From JBGTSJ01 sp041940305 (GTDB taxonomy: Bacteria; Planctomycetota; Planctomycetia; Planctomycetales; Planctomycetaceae), in assembly GCA_041940305.1 (NCBI GenBank), contig JBGTSJ010000006.1, positions 124,001 through 188,000 on the forward strand: a DNA stretch of 64,000 bases, given 5' to 3'. Positions 26,856 to 34,867 of this stretch are shown here, one piece after another (positions within the stretch are counted from its first letter, which is position 1; every line of letters begins with the position of its first letter). The translations under genes and the position numbers were made by a program. The notes below the pieces were generated by a model, which worked only from the letters and a program-made list of their open reading frames with translations, searched no databases and was not told where the DNA came from.

Positions 26856-27488
26856 TCACGCGGGCTGCTGCTGCCGGGGTGCGGCCGCCATGACCATCCG
26901 CACAAGATTTGCGACGCTGCGCACTCCCAGCTTCTTCATCAGCTTCGCGCGATGCGTCTCGATCGTCTTCTCGCCCAGGTCGAGGGCATGTGCGATCTGC
27001 TTATTCGCCAATCCCTGCGTCAACAGCTCCATGACCTCCCGCTCGCGAGTCGTCAGCGCGGCGATCCGCTCAGAGGCGGTCCTCCGCTCAGCCTCGTCCT
27101 GCCGTCGCTCCGCATCGATCCTGATCGCAGCGAGTATCCGCTCGAGCAGTTCCTCTCTCTGGAAGGGCTTCTGCAGAAAGTCAACGGCATGGGCCTTCAT
27201 AGCGCGGACCGCAATCGGCACGTCGGCATGAGCAGTAATGACGATGACCGGCAATTGCACCCGCCGCGCGGCAAGTGTCTCCTGCAGTTCAACGCCGCTC
27301 ATTCCGGGCATCTGCACGTCGGTGACGACACATCCGCTGCAGGACGGATCCGCAACAGCCAGGAATTCGTCGGCCGAGGAATAGGTCGCGGAGCGGAGGC
27401 CGACCGACTGGACATGGTTCTGCACAAGCCGCCGAATCCCCGAATCATCGTCGATGATGAAGACCGTTGGACTGTCCTGATTGTTCAT
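26856..27488 (-). CDS. Response regulator, FixJ type (REC plus LuxR-type HTH)
   Basis: A 210-residue protein from ATG 27488 (MNNQDSPTVFIIDDD). The frame is open upstream, but the receiver begins here. Acidic pocket IIDDDSG, phospho-acceptor D57 in CVVTDVQMPGMSG, Thr in VIVITAHADVPIAVRAM, Lys in DFLQKPFQ: again the FixJ subclass. The LuxR HTH is around TTREREVMELLTQGLANKQIAHALDLGEKTIETHRAKL (about residues 145-185). It is convergent with the TadG-like gene, only 5 bases apart, so it closes the pilus island. A regulatory link to tad is inference from position. Confidence 0.9.
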   Translation of the reverse strand: MNNQDSPTVFIIDDDSGIRRLVQNHVQSVGLRSATYSSADEFLAVADPSCSGCVVTDVQMPGMSGVELQETLAARRVQLPVIVITAHADVPIAVRAMKAHAVDFLQKPFQREELLERILAAIRIDAERRQDEAERRTASERIAALTTREREVMELLTQGLANKQIAHALDLGEKTIETHRAKLMKKLGVRSVANLVRMVMAAAPRQQQPA

Positions 27489-28151
27489 GTCGTTCACGCT
27501 GACGGAAGAGAGTAGCGGCGCCTTGCGATCAACGTGCAGAAATGTACTGCCGGTCGACTTGGCCCTGCAACATTCAACGGTTCCGAGTTGACGCGTTCGC
27601 GCAAACTTCCGTGAGTTGTTCCTGTCGTTTGAAACGTGATGGTTGTAGCGCGCCTCGACCCGCCGGCGTTGCGAACGGGCGGCGCGCGGGGTCCGGCGTG
27701 CAACTCCATCCTGTGCGCGCTTCAATCTGCATCACACTTGCCGGACGGCGCCTCCGGATCGCCTTGCCTGCCGCGTCAACCCCTTGAGTCTGCACGTCCA
27801 TCGACGACGCGGTCGCGCCTCAATCGAATCAGGCGGACTCCGACGCGTCCGGGAAACCCCGCGTTTGTCGATCAGCGACCGATTCCCCTTTGGATGTTGC
27901 TCGATTGGCGGATAGATAACTGGGCCTGGCAATGCTTCCGCGCATTCGGGTGGTCGGAGGCTGCTTCGCTCGCCACGGAACGATCGTTCCGACCGGCGGA
28001 TCGTTGACGTCTGAAGCAGCGCGTCGGCGTGCTGAGACATGCTTCAGAACGGAGACGACCATGGTGGATTCGGGACCGTCGCGGACGACCTTGGTGGTTG
28101 ATCCATTTTGACGGCGGTCGCAGTACGGACCTTTTCGGGGAGAGTCGATTG
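27489..28151. other. Long intergenic region before the Asp-rich gene
   Basis: About 660 bases, divergent between the FixJ-like regulator and the Asp-rich protein gene. Frames on both strands give Arg/Ser-rich products with no ribosome binding site and no family resemblance. A GGGAGAG Shine-Dalgarno run 8 bases before ATG 28152 is the only clear signal. I see no RNA gene. A long leader or divergent control region is possible. Confidence 0.45.
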
Positions 28152-29078
28152 ATGTCCAAGCTTCGAAAGCGATTGAGTTACGCGCTCGCGACGGGGGCCT
28201 GTTTGGCCCTCGCCGCGTCGCCCGCCGTGGGAGGCGGTGGTGGGCTGAAGCAGGCGGTGAATGTGTTCCTGCCGCACGTTGAGAACAATGGAACACTCTC
28301 AAGCGAAGGAACGATGGTCATCGGGGTCGGGAAGATCAACCTCAAGAAGGGGACGGCGAACGTGAAGGCCAGGGGGCCCGTGCAGAATCCGTTCTTCGGG
28401 AAAGTGGTGTTCGCGCGGTTGTCGGGCAGCACGTTTGGCCTCTATCCCCAGTTCCTCTGCAAGTACGTCGTGAAGGGGCAGCTCGGAATCCTCAAGGCAA
28501 GGGGATTTGGCGTCATCGGCTTCAATCCGCCGCCCGAGGACGACGGAGACGACGCCGATGACGATGATCTCGCCGACGTCATCGATGACGTGGACGATGT
28601 CGTGGACGCCGACCTGGCCGACGACGACGAGGATGGGGTCGATCTCATCGACACCATTGACGACGTTGTGGACATCGACCTCGGCGACGACAACGGGGAC
28701 GACGGAGACGATGACGGCCTGATCGATGCGATCGACGACGTTGTGGACCTCGACCTCGGCGACGACAACGGGGACGGGACGGACAGCGACGATGACGGCC
28801 TGATCGATGCGATCGACGACGTTGTGGACCTCGACCTCGGCGACGACAACGGGGATGGAATGGACGGGGACGATGATGGTCTGATCGACGCCATCGACGA
28901 CGTTGTCGACCTCGACCTCGGTGACGACGACGGGGACGGGATGGACAGCGACGATGACGGCCTGATCGATGCGATCGACGACCTGTTGGACCTGGACCTC
29001 TTCGACGGTGACGGTGGTCTGCTCAATGGGGAGTTGCTCGGCCCGCCGTCGATGCTGGGGCCGCCGGCCCGGAAGTAA
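28152..29078 (+). CDS. Secreted Asp-rich tandem-repeat protein (probable Ca2+ binding)
   Basis: A 308-residue protein from ATG 28152, supported by GGGAGAG at good spacing. A signal peptide covers residues 1-27 (ALATGACLALAASPAVG). The first domain (about 28-125) is basic to neutral, with LKKGTANVKARGPVQNPF and FGKVVFARLSG, and matches nothing I recognise. From about residue 130 the chain is dominated by Asp: a first irregular block, then four near-identical 25-27-residue units of the form DLDLGDDNGDG-x-D-x-DDDGLIDAIDDVV. The D-x-D/N-x-D-G-x-x-D spacing resembles EF-hand or thrombospondin-type-3 calcium loops. It likely binds many Ca2+ ions at the surface. A strong hairpin terminator follows. 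Confidence 0.75.
   Translation: MSKLRKRLSYALATGACLALAASPAVGGGGGLKQAVNVFLPHVENNGTLSSEGTMVIGVGKINLKKGTANVKARGPVQNPFFGKVVFARLSGSTFGLYPQFLCKYVVKGQLGILKARGFGVIGFNPPPEDDGDDADDDDLADVIDDVDDVVDADLADDDEDGVDLIDTIDDVVDIDLGDDNGDDGDDDGLIDAIDDVVDLDLGDDNGDGTDSDDDGLIDAIDDVVDLDLGDDNGDGMDGDDDGLIDAIDDVVDLDLGDDDGDGMDSDDDGLIDAIDDLLDLDLFDGDGGLLNGELLGPPSMLGPPARK
28671..28988 (+). repeat. Tandem coding repeat, one 75-base and three 81-base units
   Basis: Units start at 28671, 28746, 28827 and 28908 and a partial unit follows at 28989. The first is two codons shorter than the rest. Nucleotide identity between units is very high (for example the run GGCCTGATCGATGCGATCG recurs), which indicates recent duplication within the gene. 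Confidence 0.85.
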
Positions 29079-29199
29079 GGGCATCTGCCGATCGCGTTGC
29101 GCTTTCCGATTCAGAAGACAGGCTCAGGGAAAGTCCTGATTCCAGCAAGTCACGAAGGCCCGGCCGATCGAGAAGAGCCATAGTTTCCAGAGAGCTGCT

Positions 29200-29235
29200 G
29201 GCCGCGTTCTTCATCGTGAAGAACGCGGCCGCATT
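29200..29235 (+). terminator. Strong hairpin terminator after the Asp-rich gene
   Basis: GGCCGCGTTCTTCA and TGAAGAACGCGGCC form a perfect 14-bp stem with a TCG loop, followed by GCATTCTTGT. It lies 122 bases after the stop codon at 29078 and before the DUF1559 gene. Confidence 0.65.
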
Positions 29236-29292
29236 CTTGTCCCGGGTCGCCGGCAATGAGCCGCCGACCGACATTCGACAGGTTTACCCGGT

Positions 29293-30174
29293 ATGTCCTG
29301 GATTGCATCGGCCCAGCAGGCGGAATCCCAGCACGGGCTCACGCGGCGGAATGTTCGCCCCGGTTTTACGCTCATCGAGTTGCTGGTCGTAATCGGCATC
29401 ATCGCAATTCTGCTGGCACTCCTCCTGCCTGCAGTCCAGCAGGTGCGCGAAGCGGCGCGCCGCATCGAGTGCCGGAACCATCTGCGTCAGTTCGGCGTCG
29501 CACTGCACTCCTATCACGAAGCGCATAATTCGCTGCCTCCCGGAGAGCTGGCCCAGGGCGACCCGCCGAGCTTTCCCCTGCGGACCGGGTGGGGATGGGG
29601 CGCAATGATCCTGCCGCAGCTCGAGCAGTCGCCGATGTACAACCAGATCGAATTCAACTTCGGCACTGCCGTGTCGAACAATCGGGCGCTCATCGGACAG
29701 GCGATGGAGATCTTCCAATGCCCGTCGGATTCGGCGCCGGCGCAGATCACGGCGCTGATCCCCGGTAGCGGCGCGACACAGGTGGCCCACGGCAATTACG
29801 CCGCATCCGGACAGATGCTGTCGGCGATGACGGGCGCCAGGTTCGCGGAAGTGACGGACGGACTGTCTCAGACCCTCATGATTGGTGAACGAGGCTACTC
29901 GACGATTGCCGGCATCGGGGAGGTCACCTCGGCATGGTGCGGGACGCTGGCCTATGACGTCGATTACCTGCGGTTTCACTCGGTTCCGCATCTGACGGTG
30001 CTCCCGGGCGTTCGAGTGAATGCTACGAACACGTTCAACAGCAGTCACCCTGGCGGAACCCACTTTCTGCTGGCGGACGGGTCGGTGCAATTCATCAGCG
30101 AGTCGCTGGATGTCCAGTTGTACTACGCCCTTTCCACACCCAACGGCAGCGAGGTTGTCAATGGCTCGTTCTAA
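29293..30174 (+). CDS. DUF1559 family prepilin-like protein
   Basis: A 293-residue member of the large planctomycete DUF1559 family. A type IV prepilin leader, RPGFTLIELLVVIGIIAILLALLLPAVQQ (quoted in part: GFTLIELLVVIGIIAILLAL), starts at residue 23, with cleavage after the Gly. Then come VREAARRIECRNHLRQFGVALHSYHE and the family ending GGTHFLLADGSVQFISE. Planctomycete genomes encode dozens of copies and the function is not known; processing by a prepilin peptidase is expected. The last 14 bases overlap the downstream HTTM gene in another frame. Confidence 0.93.
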   Translation: MSWIASAQQAESQHGLTRRNVRPGFTLIELLVVIGIIAILLALLLPAVQQVREAARRIECRNHLRQFGVALHSYHEAHNSLPPGELAQGDPPSFPLRTGWGWGAMILPQLEQSPMYNQIEFNFGTAVSNNRALIGQAMEIFQCPSDSAPAQITALIPGSGATQVAHGNYAASGQMLSAMTGARFAEVTDGLSQTLMIGERGYSTIAGIGEVTSAWCGTLAYDVDYLRFHSVPHLTVLPGVRVNATNTFNSSHPGGTHFLLADGSVQFISESLDVQLYYALSTPNGSEVVNGSF

Positions 30175-31861
30175 GCATCGCTTCGCGAACTTGCCGGCTG
30201 TCCTGTCTCCTCCACCGGGGCTGCGCGCGATCACGTCACCCGACCGGAGTCGGCCGACTGCCGCGCCTCAGCCCGCCCCTCACACTCGGAACGGCGCATC
30301 GATTCACGCGCCAACCACGCGCGGCCAGCAGGGCGGAACGATACTGCGAGACCTGTTTGGCATCGATCTGCGAGGACTGGCTGTCTTTCGCATGGGCCTG
30401 GGCCTGCTCATTCTGGTTGATCTGTGCAATCGCAGCCGCGACCTCGTCGCTCACTATACGGACGAGGGCATCCTCCCCCGGTCGGCGCGACTGCTGTTCT
30501 TCGAGTCGAACGCGTCATCCTCGTACCGTTACTGGTGGTCCCTCCACATGATGGGGGGCAACGCCTGGAGCCAGGCAGTGCTGTTCGCGATCGCGGCGGC
30601 GGCGGCGGCCTGCCTTCTCGTCGGCTACCGGACAAAACTGGCCACGATTGTCAGCTGGCTGCTGCTCGTTTCGCTTCATTCGCGCAATCCCATGCTGCTG
30701 AATGGCGGCGACGTGATGCTGCGCTGCATCCTGTTCTGGGCGATGTTCCTGCCGCTCGGCGCCGCGCTGAGCATCGATCGGCGTCGCACGCATGGGCCCG
30801 TGTCGCGTGCGACGCATGCGCTGTCCATCGCCACGGCCGCCCTGCTTCTGCAGGTGTGCGCCGTCTACTGGTTCGGCGCGGCATTGAAAACCGGACTGGC
30901 GTGGACCGTGGATCATTCCGCCATCCACTACGCGCTGAACCTGGACTTTATGAGTACGGGATTCGGCCGGTTTCTGCTGGACTATCCCAACCTGCTGCCG
31001 CTGATGACAGTCGCGGTCTATTGGTTGGAGTTGCTCGGTCCGCTCGCGGTGTTCCTGCCGGTGGGCGGGGGATGGTTGCGGCTGCTTGTCGTCCTCATGT
31101 TCTGGGGATTCCACATCGGCCTGGAACTGACCATGCACTTCGGGCTGTTTCAGTACGTCGCCCTGCTGGCGTGGGTGCCGTTCCTGCCGAGCGGATTCTG
31201 GGACCGGATCGGCGCGTCCGGAGCACGGCTCTGGAACGCCGCAGTCGCGTGCATTGCGCCCGAACTCGGACGCAGCCAGCATTCGCCGGCGGCCAGGAGC
31301 AACCTGCCTGCAACCGGAAAATGCATCGGACTCGGCTGGATCCCCAGCATCGTTGCCGGCCTGATGCTGGTCTATATCGCACTATGGAACGTCCGGTCTC
31401 TGGACGCAAAGTATTGGGGGCCCAAACTGCTGCCCGGCAACTGGAACGTCATCGGACACGTGACCAGGATGAATCAGAACTGGTCGATGTTTGCTCCCAA
31501 TCCGAGCAAGGCCGACGGCTGGTTCGTGTTCCGCGGGGTGCTGCGCAACGGGGAGGAAGTCAATCTGTGGAGTCCCGGTTCCGCGCTGCCGCTGAGCAAG
31601 CCCGAACTGGTCAGCGCGGACTATCCGAATCACCGGTGGCGAAAGTTCATATCGCAGCTGCGCACGCGGCGTCAGCGCGGCCACCGCAAGTACTTCGCCC
31701 TCTGGCTGCGCCGGAACTATGAGGCGCAGGCCGCCATCGCAGTTCCCGATGAGAGAGTGCGGACGATCGAGATCATCTACATGCTCGAGCGGACTCCGCC
31801 CCCGGGAATGGATCCGCTTCCCCCCAAGCGCGTTCGGCTCTGGGCCGGACGGTTCAGATGA
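30161..31861 (+). CDS. HTTM-domain membrane protein (vitamin K gamma-carboxylase-like)
   Basis: A 566-residue protein from ATG 30161, inside the end of the DUF1559 gene. A Pro/Arg/Ser-rich cytoplasmic leader (about 65 residues) precedes DLFGIDLRGLAVFRMGLGLLILVDL, the entry to the HTTM domain. About eight hydrophobic helices follow, with HTTM landmarks SLHSRNPMLLNGGDVMLRCILFWAMFLPLGA (in pieces, MLLNGGDVMLRCILFW), and WGFHIGLELTMHFGLFQY. The C-terminal extracytoplasmic part has NQNWSMFAPNPSKADGWFV. HTTM shares its membrane fold with gamma-glutamyl carboxylase but the bacterial reaction is mostly unknown. The overlap implies translational coupling with the DUF1559 gene. Confidence 0.85.
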   Translation: MARSKHRFANLPAVLSPPPGLRAITSPDRSRPTAAPQPAPHTRNGASIHAPTTRGQQGGTILRDLFGIDLRGLAVFRMGLGLLILVDLCNRSRDLVAHYTDEGILPRSARLLFFESNASSSYRYWWSLHMMGGNAWSQAVLFAIAAAAAACLLVGYRTKLATIVSWLLLVSLHSRNPMLLNGGDVMLRCILFWAMFLPLGAALSIDRRRTHGPVSRATHALSIATAALLLQVCAVYWFGAALKTGLAWTVDHSAIHYALNLDFMSTGFGRFLLDYPNLLPLMTVAVYWLELLGPLAVFLPVGGGWLRLLVVLMFWGFHIGLELTMHFGLFQYVALLAWVPFLPSGFWDRIGASGARLWNAAVACIAPELGRSQHSPAARSNLPATGKCIGLGWIPSIVAGLMLVYIALWNVRSLDAKYWGPKLLPGNWNVIGHVTRMNQNWSMFAPNPSKADGWFVFRGVLRNGEEVNLWSPGSALPLSKPELVSADYPNHRWRKFISQLRTRRQRGHRKYFALWLRRNYEAQAAIAVPDERVRTIEIIYMLERTPPPGMDPLPPKRVRLWAGRFR

Positions 31862-31973
31862 CTGCGAGATACTGACGCTGCCGGGACGCCGCTCATGCGG
31901 AATTGACGAACCGCACGCGAACGCCAACGCGTGCCGACACCATCGACCACGCTTTCATCAAGGGGCTCGTATC

Positions 31974-32633
31974 ATGACATCCTGGAAATGGACGGTTGCT
32001 GCAGCGGTTGGAAGTGCGGTCGGTGCCGCAATCTGGATCGCCCTCGGAGTTCATTACGGCTCGGCGCTGGGCGGACTCGCGCTTCTGGTCGGACTGCTGT
32101 CTGGAATCGGCGTGCGGATCGCGGCCGCTGATTCCGACGAGTGGCTGTCCAGGGGACTGACTGCGGGCATCATCGCGCTCCTGCTGATGGCGGTGGCCAA
32201 ATACAACGTGGCGTCTCAGACGATGGTTACGGAGCAGACCGAGTTCTGGCAGAACTTCTCGACAGTGGATGAGGAGTCGATGGTCGGCACCCTTGCCGAT
32301 CAAATCGTCCTGGCCCGGATGCGGCAGGGACAGAGCATTGCCTGGCCCGATGAGGACATGACCTACGAAGACGCGCTCTGGGAAGACGACTACCCGGCGG
32401 ACATCTGGGCGGAGGCGAGTGCGCGGTGGCGGCAGATGTCGCCGTCGGAGCAGCGAGCTCGAACGGCCACCCACCAGGCCGGAGTCGATCGCACCATCGA
32501 TTACTACCTGAGGGAGCCGCGGCGTACGGCCTTTTACCAGAGCTTTGGCACTCTGGATGTGATCTGCGTGCTGCTGGGTCTGGGCGTTGCGTTTCTGACG
32601 GGATGCGGAGAGTGGAGGACGTGGTCGCGTTAG
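31974..32633 (+). CDS. Small multi-helix membrane protein, unknown function
   Basis: A 219-residue protein from ATG 31974, where AAGGGG lies 9 bases upstream. TM helices: WTVAAAVGSAVGAAIWIALGV, SALGGLALLVGLLSGIGVRIA, GLTAGIIALLLMAVAKYNV, and a C-terminal one (TLDVICVLLGLGVAFLTGCG). Between TM3 and TM4 is an acidic extramembrane segment with WPDEDMTYEDALWEDDYPADIW. I do not recognise a family. It follows the HTTM gene by 112 bases and may be co-transcribed. Confidence 0.7.
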   Translation: MTSWKWTVAAAVGSAVGAAIWIALGVHYGSALGGLALLVGLLSGIGVRIAAADSDEWLSRGLTAGIIALLLMAVAKYNVASQTMVTEQTEFWQNFSTVDEESMVGTLADQIVLARMRQGQSIAWPDEDMTYEDALWEDDYPADIWAEASARWRQMSPSEQRARTATHQAGVDRTIDYYLREPRRTAFYQSFGTLDVICVLLGLGVAFLTGCGEWRTWSR

Positions 32634-33262
32634 CGCCGGTTTCGATCGAGAACTGTCGGCCACCCTCCCGAGGCAGTTCATTCGGAAGCGGATGATGCGC
32701 AAGCTGACGTCTCCGAACTCCTGCACGATCTGATCCGCTGCTGCCGGAGTGCCCGCCTCAGATCCTTCATCGACATACGAAGCGATTCAGCGTCCGTCCT
32801 GATCCGGCAGTCACATCGGACGGACGCTCCTCAGGCTGAAGTCGAATGGCGATCCACCTTCCGATTCAGTGATGCTTGATCGGACATCCGCCGCAACGGT
32901 GCAGAAAGGGGGTTCGGCATTCTTCGTCGAGCCTGCGTGGCGCCCAGGCCAACGCGGAGGGCGGAGCAAGCGTTTCCCAGGCCCGCTACGCCCTGAACAA
33001 GTCGTGCCGCCCGCGTCGCTCGCCCACCTTTGTAGACGTAGGACGGCCCCTTCGCAGGAGGGGTGTTGTCGGACAGTTGCGCCGAGTTCACGGGATCGCT
33101 GTCAAGGGGCCTGAGATTCGAGTGGGCGTATGCGGACTGCGAAACCGGCAGCATTGGATCGGCAGAAACCCTGAAGTGCGCACGTTGACGGCAACTGTGT
33201 ATTGGAGGGGGCCGAGGTCCAAGTTGTCATGGGAGCAACCTTCTTGCAGCGAGAGCTCCAAT
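32634..33262. other. Gene-poor region before the first small paralogue
   Basis: About 630 bases without a gene I can support. Short frames here encode Arg/Ser/Pro-rich products and lack ribosome binding sites. It begins the decayed stretch that extends to about 37.3 kb. Confidence 0.45.
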
Positions 33263-33553
33263 ATGATTACCTACGTCGGCCGACAGTCTCCCGCAGCAGC
33301 GGCGATCGTCATTCCTGATAAGGGAATCGATCAAACGACGCTTGTCAGCGAGGTCACGGATGCCATTCGGCACGCCCGGCTCGTCGGCTGGCTGCTATCG
33401 GACGTGCCGGATATTGATCTGGTCGATCTCGCCAGGATCAACACACTTGCCAGCATCGAGAACTCGCTCGTTGTTGCGGTCGACCCACAGCCGGCCGTTG
33501 TGCGCCGACTGCTGCATCTCAAGTTCTCGAACATCATTCTCGGCTGGAAGTGA
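33263..33553 (+). CDS. Unrecognised ~95-residue protein, paralogue A
   Basis: A 96-residue protein from ATG 33263, with a GAGAG run about 7 bases upstream. The open frame continues further upstream but the conserved part begins exactly here. The sequence starts MITYVGRQS, then AAAAIVIPDKGID, a helix (VSEVTDAIRHARLVGW), VPDIDLVDLARI, VVAVDPQPAVVRRLLHLK and NIILG. By eye about half of the positions match the minus-strand protein at 34151-34477, which proves both are real coding genes. I know no named family with this pattern. Predicted soluble, alpha/beta, no signal. Its role is unknown. Confidence 0.72.
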   Translation: MITYVGRQSPAAAAIVIPDKGIDQTTLVSEVTDAIRHARLVGWLLSDVPDIDLVDLARINTLASIENSLVVAVDPQPAVVRRLLHLKFSNIILGWK

Positions 33554-34062
33554 TCTGCCCCCCGTTCGCAGAACGGGGAGACGTCGTCCACCTGACTGCT
33601 CCGAAGTGGATCGCGCTCTGTCGATGGCAGAACGTGCGGCCGACGACGTTCCACAGAGCTGAGCATCAGTAGGCCACTGCGGCTGTCATTGACACTACAG
33701 CCAGCGGCCGGCGCCGTCGTGCGATCATTTCGCTGTCGTCAGCGGCCGCCCAGAGATGCAGCTGTCGACCGGATCGTCGCCGGACGATGAGACGCGAATG
33801 AGGAAAGCATGCCTGAAAGCCAGACGGAGTCCGTTCAGAGCCCGTCCTTCATTCGGCAAAGAGTCGCCATCCAGACCGCAAACGAGAGCAGTACAAGGGG
33901 CAGCGACATGGCCATCTCCGCGAGAAGTGGGTTCCGCAGTGCTTTTCAGTTCAACCGTACAATCCCGGCCCGGCCGGAATCGGCCAGATCTCGTCAGGCG
34001 CGGGGAATCCCTGAGCCTCGAGTGATTGGAATGGTGGACGCCCTGCAAAGCAGCGAACGCCC
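33554..34062. other. Spacer between the two inverted paralogues
   Basis: About 510 bases with no supportable gene. The frames on both strands are compositionally unlike the flanking genes. Nothing resembling an RNA gene or insertion-sequence end was found. Confidence 0.4.
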
Positions 34063-34111
34063 ATGAAACGAAAAGAGTGGCCCGGAGTGATCAGAACCTC
34101 CGGGCCGCCAC
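34063..34111 (-). terminator. Intrinsic terminator of paralogue B (minus strand)
   Basis: Read on the minus strand, AGTGGCGGCCCGGAG pairs with CTCCGGGCCACT with a small bulge and a 10-base loop. The T-rich run CTTTTCGTTTC follows, a classic intrinsic terminator. It lies 40 bases behind the stop codon at 34151. Confidence 0.65.
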
Positions 34112-34150
34112 TTCGGGTTCCTGTGCCGCTGCGATCCAGCGGCAACCGTC

Positions 34151-34477
34151 TCAAACCCGAAGCGAGGAACTCTCCGCTTGTCCCGACTGATATCCCGTGA
34201 TGAGAATATTCGGCAGCTTGTGATACAGCAGTCGCCGAAGAAGCGCCGGCTGTACGTCTACAACAACGATCAGCGCATTCGCCCGGCGCGCATGCTTGCT
34301 GACTCTCTCCAGGCTCAGCGAGTCAATATCGGGCACGCCCCGAAGGAACCAGCCGACGAGCCTCACATCGGAGATGGCGTCGATAAGCTCGTCAACCATC
34401 TCTGCCCTGTCAGCGTTAGCCTCCGGGACGACGAGTGCCGCAGGAACACTGGATTGCCTTCCCGCGTAAGTAACCAT
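34151..34477 (-). CDS. Unrecognised ~95-residue protein, paralogue B
   Basis: A 108-residue protein, MVTYAGRQSSVPAALVVPE at its start, then VDELIDAISDVRLVGWFLRGVPDIDSLSLERV and VVVDVQPALLRRLLYHKLPNIL (given here in parts). The shared core with paralogue A is M-x-TY-x-GRQS, RLVGW, VPDID and VD-x-QPA-x-x-RRLL. The tail after GYQ is a short Ser/Gln-rich extension. An own terminator follows. Substitutions relative to A are conservative, as expected under purifying selection. The gene is inverted relative to A and about 600 bases apart. Function unknown. Confidence 0.7.
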   Translation of the reverse strand: MVTYAGRQSSVPAALVVPEANADRAEMVDELIDAISDVRLVGWFLRGVPDIDSLSLERVSKHARRANALIVVVDVQPALLRRLLYHKLPNILITGYQSGQAESSSLRV

Positions 34478-34599
34478 TTCGGTACCCCGTCACCATTCGT
34501 GGAAAGTGCGCATGTCAACACATCGCCCATGCGATTCCAATTGCTGAATCGTGACTCGGAGCCAGCGCGCGGGTTTGTACCGAGAGTCGTTGAGCCGAA

Positions 34600-34867
34600 T
34601 GAGAGGCCGGTAGCGATAATTCAGCCCCTTACACACAGCTGCTCCTGCAGGGCGCCGGGATCGCCCCTGAGATGCTGCTCTGGACTCACGTCGTGGACGA
34701 TTCCGACATGGGATACCGGGGCTACCGCGGTCGGTTCGCAACCGGGAATTCCACCGACCGCATCGGCGGGCCACACTCGCGGTCGTTCGGCCCTGTACCT
34801 GATCGATCATCACGGCATCATCCGCCACCGCTGGATCGGAAGCCCGCCGCCGGAGGAACTTGACCAC
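34600..34867 (+). pseudogene. Frameshifted remnant of a redoxin-like domain
   Basis: At about 34780-34867 the frame of the downstream hydrolase reads LYLIDHHGIIRHRWIGSPPPEELDHMV, which is the typical C-terminal end of a thioredoxin/AhpC-TSA domain. Upstream, the same frame turns into Ser/Pro-rich nonsense, while another frame contains LLWTHVVDDSDMGYRGYRGRF, which could be its continuation. The catalytic Cys motif is not found. I infer that a redoxin-hydrolase fusion lost its N-terminal half by frameshift and mutation. Confidence 0.4.

Noticed and set aside
28299..29084. 261-residue minus-strand open frame with Val/Ile-rich repeats
   Set aside because: It mirrors the Asp-rich tandem repeats; the plus-strand protein has signal peptide, ribosome binding site and terminator.
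30424..31722. 432-residue plus-strand open frame in another frame of the HTTM gene
   Set aside because: Arg/Ala/Gly-rich composition and no domain; HTTM helices are in the other frame.
31893..32726. 277-residue minus-strand open frame opposite the small membrane protein
   Set aside because: No ribosome binding site or family; the plus-strand frame has AAGGGG and four TM helices.
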